Part shown: in pieces, positions 1-5,833 of the stretch
Numbering within the stretch: the first letter of the stretch is position 1
Layout: each line of letters begins with the position of its first letter
Source of the DNA: Flavobacteriaceae bacterium UBA3356
GTDB taxonomy: Bacteria; Bacteroidota; Bacteroidia; Flavobacteriales; Flavobacteriaceae
Direction: 5' to 3'
NCBI GenBank assembly: GCA_002360635.1
Contig: DEQW01000004.1
Span: forward strand, 5,426-69,425
Length of the DNA: 64,000 nt
Made by a program: the position numbers and the translations under genes
The notes under the pieces: generated by a model
Database searches by the model: none
What the model was told of the DNA's origin: nothing
The model's input: the letters and a program-made list of their open reading frames with translations, nothing else

Positions 1-1
1 T

Positions 2-148
2 CAAGATGCCATAAACCATTTTTCAGAAGAGTTAAAAAGTTTTGAACTTGGTAAGGGAACAGTCAAGTTTCCATTTAACAAACCACTGCCGAAAGAGCTC
101 ATTAAACGAATGGTGATTTTTAGAAAAGAAGAACTTTTAAGTAAATAG
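2..148 (+). CDS. DUF1801 (YdhG-like) protein, C-terminal fragment
   Basis: Only the last 48 codons are in the window; the 5' part lies beyond the left edge. The frame is open from base 2 to the TAG at 146-148. It encodes the tail usual for YdhG/DUF1801 proteins: a GKGTVKFPF strand followed by the PLPKELIKRMV helix. One member, Bacillus Fra/YdhG, has been described as a frataxin-like iron chaperone, but the role of most members is unsettled. The next gene belongs to the same broad family, so this may be a tandem pair of diverged paralogues. The family call rests on a short tail and is moderately sure. Confidence 0.6.
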   Translation, partial: QDAINHFSEELKSFELGKGTVKFPFNKPLPKELIKRMVIFRKEELLSK

Positions 149-210
149 CAATGATTAAATTCTTCAGAAAAATTAGAACAGCTTATCGTTTCGGTTTTTA
201 TTTACTAAAT

Positions 211-218
211 TAGTTTTG
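211..218 (+). promoter_or_regulatory. Bacteroidetes -7 promoter element (TAnnTTTG)
   Basis: TAGTTTTG matches the -7 consensus TAnnTTTG of the Bacteroidetes housekeeping sigma factor. It lies 30 bases before the GTG at 249. It overlaps a possible TTG start at 216, which argues against that TTG and for the GTG as the true start of the following gene. No convincing -33 TTTG is visible. Confidence 0.5.
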
Positions 219-248
219 CACAACCACTTTGCAACACCTAGAGAACCA

Positions 249-677
249 GTGAACACGTTAGAAATAAATACAGATCCAAAGGTTGAATTGGTTTTCAAGA
301 ATTATCCCAATTCAGTTAGAAAACAACTGTTACATCTTCGAGAATTGATTATTGAAACCGCAAAAGAGACTGAAGAAATATCAAAATTAGACGAAACACT
401 AAAGTGGGGAGAACCAAGTTTTCTTACCAAGATTGGCAGTACAATAAGGATAGACTGGAAACAAAAATCTCCCAATCAATATGCAATGTATTTTAAATGT
501 ACGAGTAGATTGGTGGAAACGTTTAAAATCCTATTCAAAAATAAGTTTGATTTTGAAGGAAAAAGAGCAATACTGTTTGGGTTAGAGAGTGAAATACCAA
601 CTGAAGAGCTCAAATACTGTATTAAAGCGGCATTGACCTACCATAAAGTAAAACATTTGCCCACATTGGGAATATAA
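249..677 (+). CDS. DUF1801 domain-containing protein
   Basis: A 142-residue cytosolic protein of the DUF1801/YdhG-like fold. Visible family features are the N-terminal helix after KVELVFKNYP, the motif LKWGEPSFLT, a strand pair around IRIDWKQKSPNQYAMYF, and a C-terminal helix (PTEELKYCIKAALTYHK). The frame is open back to a TTG at 216, but a -7 promoter element covers that codon. I therefore start at the GTG, giving VNTLEINTDPKVE, the usual beginning of relatives. There is no signal peptide or membrane segment. It follows a fragment of a related protein and converges on the next gene. The function is not established for the family. Confidence 0.75.
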   Translation: MNTLEINTDPKVELVFKNYPNSVRKQLLHLRELIIETAKETEEISKLDETLKWGEPSFLTKIGSTIRIDWKQKSPNQYAMYFKCTSRLVETFKILFKNKFDFEGKRAILFGLESEIPTEELKYCIKAALTYHKVKHLPTLGI

Positions 678-687
678 ACCGCATAAG

Positions 688-1182
688 TTACCTTCCATAC
701 AACAACGAGCCAATAACATTCAGGTCGATGCTGTCATCTTCGTTAATGTAATACTCCAGCACCATTTCGCCCCAATAGGTGCCGTCGGTAAAATCGGCTA
801 CGATCCAGCGATGGTTTAAAAACTTCACTTTATTAATTTTCATCTTCCCTTCTATTCCATCGTAAGGAACAATAGGGTTTTTACCTTTTCTTCCGTTTAA
901 ATCATAAATATATTCCTTTACTCTGTTTTCTACATCGGAAGCTTCAAAACCAACATCTTCAAAATAGGTCATGGCGTTATCATTGCCTTGGAGGGTAAAA
1001 TAATTTACGTCCATTAATTGCCTAGCTAGAGAGTCGTTGTCCTTTTCGTACATTGCAACCTTCTTTTTCAGCAAAGCAATGTCATTTTCTTGCGATTCAT
1101 AAATCTGTTTTTCATTCATATATTGAAATATGATAAACAGTAAAGCGAAAAAGAACAGGTACATATATATTTTTTTCCTCAT
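688..1182 (-). CDS. Membrane-anchored conserved hypothetical protein
   Basis: About 164 residues. An N-terminal membrane anchor (IYMYLFFFALLFIIFQYM) is followed by a heptad-rich coiled coil (roughly residues 25-60) and a soluble C-terminal domain with VKFLNHRWIVADFTDGTYWGE. I chose the ATG at 1182 (MRKKIY, a good charged start before the anchor). An ATG two codons upstream at 1188 abuts a GC-rich palindrome and is less likely. Similar Flavobacteriaceae proteins sit beside the same MBL-fold gene and are often labelled 'hydrolase' without visible catalytic motifs. I see no active site and assign no function. It probably follows the MBL gene in one transcript. Confidence 0.7.
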   Translation of the reverse strand: MRKKIYMYLFFFALLFIIFQYMNEKQIYESQENDIALLKKKVAMYEKDNDSLARQLMDVNYFTLQGNDNAMTYFEDVGFEASDVENRVKEYIYDLNGRKGKNPIVPYDGIEGKMKINKVKFLNHRWIVADFTDGTYWGEMVLEYYINEDDSIDLNVIGSLLYGR

Positions 1183-1189
1183 AATCATG

Positions 1190-1203
1190 CCCGCGTAGGC
1201 GGG
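1190..1203. repeat. GC-rich REP-like palindrome
   Basis: CCCGC-GTAG-GCGGG forms a five-base-pair stem with a four-base loop in otherwise AT-rich DNA. It lies between the MBL-fold gene and the membrane-anchored gene downstream on the minus strand, and touches that gene's first possible ATG. Similar CCCGCCTACGCGGG palindromes recur in intergenic DNA of many bacteria. Only one copy was noticed in this window. Confidence 0.45.
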
Positions 1204-1227
1204 TATCTTTTTAAGTTATTTTCTATT

Positions 1228-2004
1228 TTATATCTTAATTTTTAGACCATCATACGCCATAAAAACGTTTTCGGGAAGATTCTTTGATGCTTCTTCATGA
1301 AACCCCATTAAATGGCTTATATGGGTTAAATAAGCGCGTTCTGGTTTTATTTTTTTTATAAAATCAAGAGCTTCTTCCAAATTAAAATGTGAATAGTGCT
1401 CTTTTTCCCGAAGTGCGTTCACCACGAGAACTTTTGTGCCCTTTACTTTTTCAACTTCTTCTTCAGAAATTGTTTTAACATCGGTTAAATACGTAAATCC
1501 ATCAATATGAAACCCTAAAACAGGAAGCGTATGGTGCATCGCTTCAATTGGAGTTACTTTCTTTTCACTAATTATAAACCGTGTGTCTTTATCTATTTCA
1601 ATTTCATCTAAAGTTGGCGCTCCCGGATATTTATTTTCAATTTCAAAAATATAGGCAAAACGTTCATGAAGTGATTTAAAAACCCGTTTGTGAGCATAAA
1701 AAGGAATATTGCCCTGCTTAAAATAAAATGGTCGAATATCGTCAATACCAGCGGTATGGTCACTATGTTCGTGGGTCAATAATATTCCGTTAAGGTGTGT
1801 TACACCCTCCCTGAGCATTTGGTATCGAAAATCGGGTCCGCAGTCAATTACATAGTTATAATTGTTCCATTGTAAAAGAACAGAAACGCGAAGACGTTTA
1901 TCCTTGGGATCTTTACTTTTACAAACAGGGTGGTCACTTCCAATTACAGGAACTCCTTGTGAAGTTCCGGTGCCTAAAAATGTTACGGTAAGTTCTGAAT
2001 TCAT
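1228..2004 (-). CDS. MBL-fold metallo-hydrolase (PhnP-like)
   Basis: A 258-residue metallo-beta-lactamase-fold hydrolase. It opens with the FLGTGTSQGVPVIG strand-loop seen in PhnP/RNase Z-related phosphodiesterases. The metal-binding signature HEHSDHTAGIDD is near residues 78-89, further histidines occur at MHHTLP, and the closing motif is YLTHISHL. A cysteine-bearing segment (HPVCKSKDPKDKRLR) near residues 26-40 is also typical of the subgroup. Such enzymes use two metal ions to hydrolyse phosphodiesters, but the substrate cannot be read here. There is no signal peptide, so it is cytosolic. It is divergent from the gene at 2087; the membrane-anchored gene at 688-1182 follows on the same strand. 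Confidence 0.88.
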   Translation of the reverse strand: MNSELTVTFLGTGTSQGVPVIGSDHPVCKSKDPKDKRLRVSVLLQWNNYNYVIDCGPDFRYQMLREGVTHLNGILLTHEHSDHTAGIDDIRPFYFKQGNIPFYAHKRVFKSLHERFAYIFEIENKYPGAPTLDEIEIDKDTRFIISEKKVTPIEAMHHTLPVLGFHIDGFTYLTDVKTISEEEVEKVKGTKVLVVNALREKEHYSHFNLEEALDFIKKIKPERAYLTHISHLMGFHEEASKNLPENVFMAYDGLKIKI

Positions 2005-2028
2005 TCACACAAAAATAACAGTATTTTT

Positions 2029-2058
2029 TTTGAATAGCTACGGTATTTCTTACCTTTG
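2029..2058 (+). promoter_or_regulatory. Bacteroidetes-type promoter
   Basis: A TTTG at 2029-2032 is followed, after 18 bases, by TACCTTTG at 2051-2058. This matches the -33 TTTG / -7 TAnnTTTG layout. It lies 28 bases upstream of the ATG of the 483-residue gene. Confidence 0.65.
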
Positions 2059-2086
2059 TTAGTACCATACATAATAAAGGGTCGCT

Positions 2087-3538
2087 ATGCCAGAAACTAT
2101 TCTAGGGGATAAAGAATTTGAGAATATTCCTTCCATTCGAAGTAAAGCTTTTCGAATAAACTTAAATGAAAATATTTACGGGACTTTTGCCGAAATAGGT
2201 GCCGGACAAGAAACCGTCCGCAACTTTTTTAGAGCAGGTGGTGCATCGGGTACTATTGCAAAAACCATGTCGGCTTACGATAAAGATTTCAGCGATGCCA
2301 TTTATGGTGAAGAAGAAGATGGACGCTATGTTACAGAATCCCGACTTAAAAAAATGCTTTCGCACGAAATTGACCTTATTGAACAGCGAATAGCTCGAAA
2401 AAAACATCCAAACAAACTATTTTTCGCATATGCCAATACGGTCGCAACCATAGATTTTGCTAAAAAATATAAAGGCCACGGATGGGTTGGTATTAAATAC
2501 CAAGTGGACCCCAACGAAGATTATAGTGAAATTATGTTGCATGTTCGGTTTCATGAAAACGAAGCTTTGTTGCAGCAAATCACGTTGGGAATATTAGGAG
2601 TAAACCTAATTTATGGTGCGTATTATAAGTATGATGAGCCTAAAAAACTTTTACGCTATTTGTACGATCATATTGATAAGGACAAGATTGAAATTGATAC
2701 CATAAATTTTTCAGGCCCTAAGTTTGAAAAAGTAGATAACCGTTTAATGAGTTTACAACTTATTAAAAACGGAATGACCGAAGCTATTATGTTCGGTCCT
2801 GACGGAAATAACATTTTACCAGCTAGAATACTTTATAAAAAGAACATTTTAGCGCTTCGTGGAAGTTTTAGACCGGTAACAAAAGTAAACATCGATATGT
2901 ATGAAAACTCATACGAGATGTTTTTACAGGAACGAAAGGTTGAAAAGGAACGCACCGAAGTTATTTTTGAAATTACACTCTCAAACCTTCGTGCAGAAGG
3001 TGAAATTGACGAGGAAGACTTTATGGATCGGGCTAAGTTACTCTGTTCGTTAGGGCATACGGTAATGATATCCAATTTCCAAGAGTATTATAAGTTAGTG
3101 GAATATTTTTCCCGATACACAAAAATGCGCTTAGGATTGGCAATGGGAGTTAACAATCTAGTCGACATTTTTGATGAAAAATACTACCGTCATTTAAGTG
3201 GTGGTATTCTAGAGGCTTTTGGAAAGTTATTCTTTAAAGATCTTAAAGTATACCTCTATCCTATGCGCAATCCAGAAACTGGTGAATATACTACAAGCGA
3301 AAACCTTAAAGTACACCCACGTATGAAAGAATTGTACAAATTCTTTAAGTACAATGGTAAAGTAGTAGACATAAAGGATTACAACCCGAATATTTTAAAT
3401 ATCTTCTCTCGCGAAGTACTGGAAATGATAGAAAATGGCGAAGAAAACTGGGAAGATATGCTACCTCCCGGTGTTTCTGAAATTATCCACGAAAAAGAAC
3501 TTTTCAGTTATACTGAAAAAACAAAAACAACAAATTAA
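2087..3538 (+). CDS. Large conserved protein of unknown function
   Basis: A 483-residue soluble protein with no signal peptide or membrane helix. It is strongly conserved in style (IPSIRSKAFRINLNENIYG, GTFAEIGAGQETVRNFF, RAGGASGTIAKTMSAYDK). Flavobacterial relatives are often carried in databases under misleading names such as nicotinate-nucleotide adenylyltransferase or TonB receptor. I see neither a nucleotidyltransferase HxGH motif nor a TonB box, so I assign no function. A promoter lies directly upstream and a bidirectional terminator directly downstream, which suggests a single-gene transcript. It is convergent with bcp. Confidence 0.8.
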   Translation: MPETILGDKEFENIPSIRSKAFRINLNENIYGTFAEIGAGQETVRNFFRAGGASGTIAKTMSAYDKDFSDAIYGEEEDGRYVTESRLKKMLSHEIDLIEQRIARKKHPNKLFFAYANTVATIDFAKKYKGHGWVGIKYQVDPNEDYSEIMLHVRFHENEALLQQITLGILGVNLIYGAYYKYDEPKKLLRYLYDHIDKDKIEIDTINFSGPKFEKVDNRLMSLQLIKNGMTEAIMFGPDGNNILPARILYKKNILALRGSFRPVTKVNIDMYENSYEMFLQERKVEKERTEVIFEITLSNLRAEGEIDEEDFMDRAKLLCSLGHTVMISNFQEYYKLVEYFSRYTKMRLGLAMGVNNLVDIFDEKYYRHLSGGILEAFGKLFFKDLKVYLYPMRNPETGEYTTSENLKVHPRMKELYKFFKYNGKVVDIKDYNPNILNIFSREVLEMIENGEENWEDMLPPGVSEIIHEKELFSYTEKTKTTN

Positions 3539-3555
3539 AAAAGTGTTGAAATTAA

Positions 3556-3589
3556 AAAAGGGCAGAATTTAACAATTCTGCCCTTTTTC
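3556..3589. terminator. Bidirectional intrinsic terminator
   Basis: AAAAGGGCAGAATT and AATTCTGCCCTTTT form a perfect 14-base-pair stem with a four-base loop. A-runs and T-runs flank it, so it can serve both the plus gene ending at 3538 and the minus gene ending at 3602. Confidence 0.85.
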
Positions 3590-3601
3590 AATGATTATTA
3601 T

Positions 3602-4054
3602 TTATTCCAAAATCTGTGCTGCGTGATCCTTGGTTCTTACCTTGGCAATTACCCGTTCTACTTTTCCTTGTTCATCAACTATAAAAGTCATTCTATGAAT
3701 GCCATCATACTCCCGACCCATAAATTTTTTAGGCCCCCAAACACCAAATGCATTGATTACTTCTTTGTTTTCATCTGCCAATAACGGAAATGGGAAATCG
3801 TATTTTTCTTTAAAATTTTTCTGTTTTCGTTCATTATCGGCGCTCACACCTAACAGTTTATAGCCTTTGTTTTTAAGTTCTTCATAATTATCCCGAAGAT
3901 TACAGGCTTCTTTAGTGCAACCTGGTGTATTTGCTTTAGGATAGAAAAAAACTACGAGTTTGTGGCCTTTGTAATCGGTAAGTGATACTGGGTTTCCTTC
4001 TTGATCGTTAACGGTGAAATTTGGGACTTTGTCCCCTTCTTTTAAAGTTTTCAT
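3602..4054 (-). CDS. bcp: Thioredoxin-dependent thiol peroxidase (peroxiredoxin Bcp/PrxQ)
   Basis: A 150-residue peroxiredoxin that reduces hydrogen peroxide and alkyl hydroperoxides using thioredoxin. The peroxidatic motif is YPKANTPGCTKEACNLRDN, in the classic PxxxTxxC arrangement. A second cysteine five residues on (CTKEAC) is the PrxQ-type resolving cysteine, and GVWGPKKFMGREYDGIHR matches the C-terminal half of the family. Length is normal (about 150), and the protein is cytosolic. It is divergent from nth with only 30 bases between starts, so the two probably share an overlapping promoter region. Confidence 0.95.
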   Translation of the reverse strand: MKTLKEGDKVPNFTVNDQEGNPVSLTDYKGHKLVVFFYPKANTPGCTKEACNLRDNYEELKNKGYKLLGVSADNERKQKNFKEKYDFPFPLLADENKEVINAFGVWGPKKFMGREYDGIHRMTFIVDEQGKVERVIAKVRTKDHAAQILE

Positions 4055-4058
4055 TTGC

Positions 4059-4066
4059 TATTTTTG
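4059..4066 (+). promoter_or_regulatory. -7 promoter element for nth
   Basis: TATTTTTG matches TAnnTTTG and lies 18 bases before the nth ATG at 4085, in the short divergent spacer with bcp. Confidence 0.5.
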
Positions 4067-4084
4067 TTTTAAAATTACACAAAA

Positions 4085-4747
4085 ATGACGAAACAGGAAA
4101 AGGTTGACTTTGTAATCAAGACATTAAAAGAATTGTACCCACAAATTCCAATTCCCCTAGATCATAAAGATCCTTATACATTATTGATTGCTGTTTTGCT
4201 TTCCGCTCAAAGTACCGATGTTCGAGTCAATAAAATCACACCCTTGCTATTTGAAGTTGCGGACAACCCATATGATATGGTAAAACTTTCTATAGATGAA
4301 ATCCGTGAGATAATAAAGCCAGTAGGTTTATCCCCTATGAAATCCAAAGGAATCCATGGTCTTTCTGAAATTTTAATCGATAAATACAATGGGGAAGTCC
4401 CTGCAGATTTTGAAGCGCTGGAATCGCTTCCTGCCGTTGGCCATAAAACAGCTAGTGTTGTCATGTCACAAGCATTTAATGTTCCTGCATTTCCTGTTGA
4501 CACACATATTCATAGGTTACTATACCGTTGGGGGTTTACTACGGGAAAAAATGTAACCCAAACTGAAAAAGACGCAAAACGTTTATTTCCTAGAGATCTT
4601 TGGAATGAACTTCATTTACAGATAATATGGTATGGCAGGCATTATTCTCCCGCTCGTGGTTGGGATCTCGAAAAGGATATCATTACAAAAACAATAGGCA
4701 GAAAAACAGTATTGAACGAATATTACAAAAAGAAAAAGAAGAAATAA
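4085..4747 (+). CDS. nth: Endonuclease III, form without iron-sulfur cluster
   Basis: A 220-residue DNA glycosylase/AP lyase for oxidised pyrimidines in base excision repair. The helix-hairpin-helix LPAVGHKTA supplies the catalytic Lys121, and VDTHIHR supplies the catalytic Asp139; these match K120 and D138 of the Escherichia coli enzyme. The LLSAQSTD motif near residue 38 is also conserved. The C-terminus, where E. coli Nth has four cysteines binding a 4Fe-4S cluster, here reads RGWDLEKDIITKTIGRKT. The whole protein contains no cysteine, and it ends in a run of lysines. uvrA lies nearby, but there is no operon link. Confidence 0.93.
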   Translation: MTKQEKVDFVIKTLKELYPQIPIPLDHKDPYTLLIAVLLSAQSTDVRVNKITPLLFEVADNPYDMVKLSIDEIREIIKPVGLSPMKSKGIHGLSEILIDKYNGEVPADFEALESLPAVGHKTASVVMSQAFNVPAFPVDTHIHRLLYRWGFTTGKNVTQTEKDAKRLFPRDLWNELHLQIIWYGRHYSPARGWDLEKDIITKTIGRKTVLNEYYKKKKKK

Positions 4748-4750
4748 AAA

Positions 4751-4772
4751 ACCCTGGAATTTCATCCAGGGC
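4751..4772 (+). terminator. Probable intrinsic terminator after nth
   Basis: CCCTGGA and TCCAGGG form a seven-base-pair stem just after the nth stop codon. The following T-tract is weak, so termination efficiency is uncertain. On the minus strand the same hairpin lies after the 49-residue gene. Confidence 0.5.
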
Positions 4773-4784
4773 TCTTAACAAAGT

Positions 4785-4934
4785 TTAGTTTAGAAGTGCT
4801 TCAAACTTCAATTTATTATAATCTATAACACTTAAAGCCTTCGAATAATCCAGAAGAAACTTTACAGTTTCATCCTTAGGAGCCAATTTATCCACCCGCT
4901 CCTGGTGTGAGGTTTTAGAGTACATTTTTTGCAT
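4785..4934 (-). CDS. Small conserved hypothetical protein (49 aa) next to an ECF sigma factor
   Basis: A 49-residue frame starting at the ATG at 4934 (MQKMYSKTSHQERVDKL) and ending in LKFEALLN. It is charged, has no membrane segment, and looks coherent: KTSHQERVDKLAPKDETV, then FLLDYSKAL. I recall very similar short proteins beside this sigma gene in other Flavobacteriaceae, but this could not be searched here. It follows the ECF sigma gene on the same strand 58 bases downstream, so it is probably cotranscribed. It is far too short for a normal anti-sigma factor and has no cysteines. No function is assigned. Confidence 0.65.
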   Translation of the reverse strand: MQKMYSKTSHQERVDKLAPKDETVKFLLDYSKALSVIDYNKLKFEALLN

Positions 4935-4992
4935 AGAGAGTTATTTTGAGGTTAATGTTATTTATTAACGCCCAAAAGAACAGTTTATTGTA

Positions 4993-5577
4993 TCAATTTG
5001 TCAATACAATATTATGCTTGTCTATTACCTTCCGTAAATTTATCAATGCATATCGCATTCTACCCAATGCGGTGTTTATACTTACATCGGTTTGTAAACT
5101 AATTTCTTTAAAGCTCATTTCTTTATAAATGCGCATAATTAGTACTTCTTTCTGGTCTTCGGGCAACTCCTCAATCAATCTTCGAACATCATTTTCCACC
5201 TGACCTTTTATAATTTGCTTTTCAGCATTTAATGATCCATCAGAAAGAACAGAAAATATATTGAAATCATCTTTATTTTCAAATTTAGGCATGCGATTAT
5301 TTTTTCTGAAATGATCAATAACCAAGTTATGAGCAATACGCATCACCCAAGGGAGAAATTTACCTTCTTCATTATACTTGCCTCTTTTTAAAGAGCGTAT
5401 AACTTTTATAAAAGTATCCTGAAAAATATCTTCAGTGATATCCCTATTATATACTTTAGAATAGATAAAACTGTAAATTCGTTGCTTGTGGCGGGTAATT
5501 AAATGAGAGAGTGCAGATTCATCACCGTTTATGTAAGCACTAACCAATACTGCATCCGTATGGGTGTTTTGTTTCAT
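4993..5577 (-). CDS. ECF-type RNA polymerase sigma-70 factor
   Basis: A 194-residue extracytoplasmic-function sigma factor. Region 2 spans roughly residues 20-90 and includes ITEDIFQDTFIKVIRSL and the DNA-melting and -10 recognition segment FLPWVMRIAHNLVIDHFRK. Region 4 spans roughly 130-190 and includes LPEDQKEVLIMRIYKEMSF and the helix-turn-helix ISLQTDVSINTALGRMRYA. No anti-sigma factor with a membrane helix is adjacent; only a 49-residue protein follows. It is divergent from uvrA across a 256-base spacer. The regulon is unknown. The call is firm at family level. Confidence 0.93.
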   Translation of the reverse strand: MKQNTHTDAVLVSAYINGDESALSHLITRHKQRIYSFIYSKVYNRDITEDIFQDTFIKVIRSLKRGKYNEEGKFLPWVMRIAHNLVIDHFRKNNRMPKFENKDDFNIFSVLSDGSLNAEKQIIKGQVENDVRRLIEELPEDQKEVLIMRIYKEMSFKEISLQTDVSINTALGRMRYALINLRKVIDKHNIVLTN

Positions 5578-5794
5578 ATCAATACTTTTTAAGTTAACAA
5601 CTATCCGTGTTTTGGTTGTTTAGCCGTTATGTTTTTAGTGTAAAAAGTAATAATATGCTATAGGCAATAAATTTTATTAATATCGTTATGTGCCGTAAAT
5701 ATAACAACAAAGAAACGTGAAATGCAAATAAAACTTAAAAATTTCCTAAAAAAATTATAATATTGGCATACGTGCAATCCCCGTTTCTATGTAG

Positions 5795-5802
5795 TATCTT
5801 TG
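5795..5802 (+). promoter_or_regulatory. -7 promoter element for uvrA
   Basis: TATCTTTG matches TAnnTTTG exactly and lies 32 bases before the uvrA start at 5834. The rest of the 256-base divergent spacer is very AT-rich and shows no other clear signal. Confidence 0.6.
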
Positions 5803-5833
5803 CAAAATCTTACCTGAAAAAGAGACTGATATT

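Noticed and set aside
216..248. TTG at 216 as start of the DUF1801 gene
   Set aside because: The TTG overlaps a TAnnTTTG promoter element, so it would not be transcribed in full; the GTG at 249 gives the family-like beginning.
5763..5778. TTGGCATACGTGCA as a sigma54 promoter for uvrA
   Set aside because: The distance from GG to GC is seven bases instead of ten, and a good TAnnTTTG element lies just downstream.
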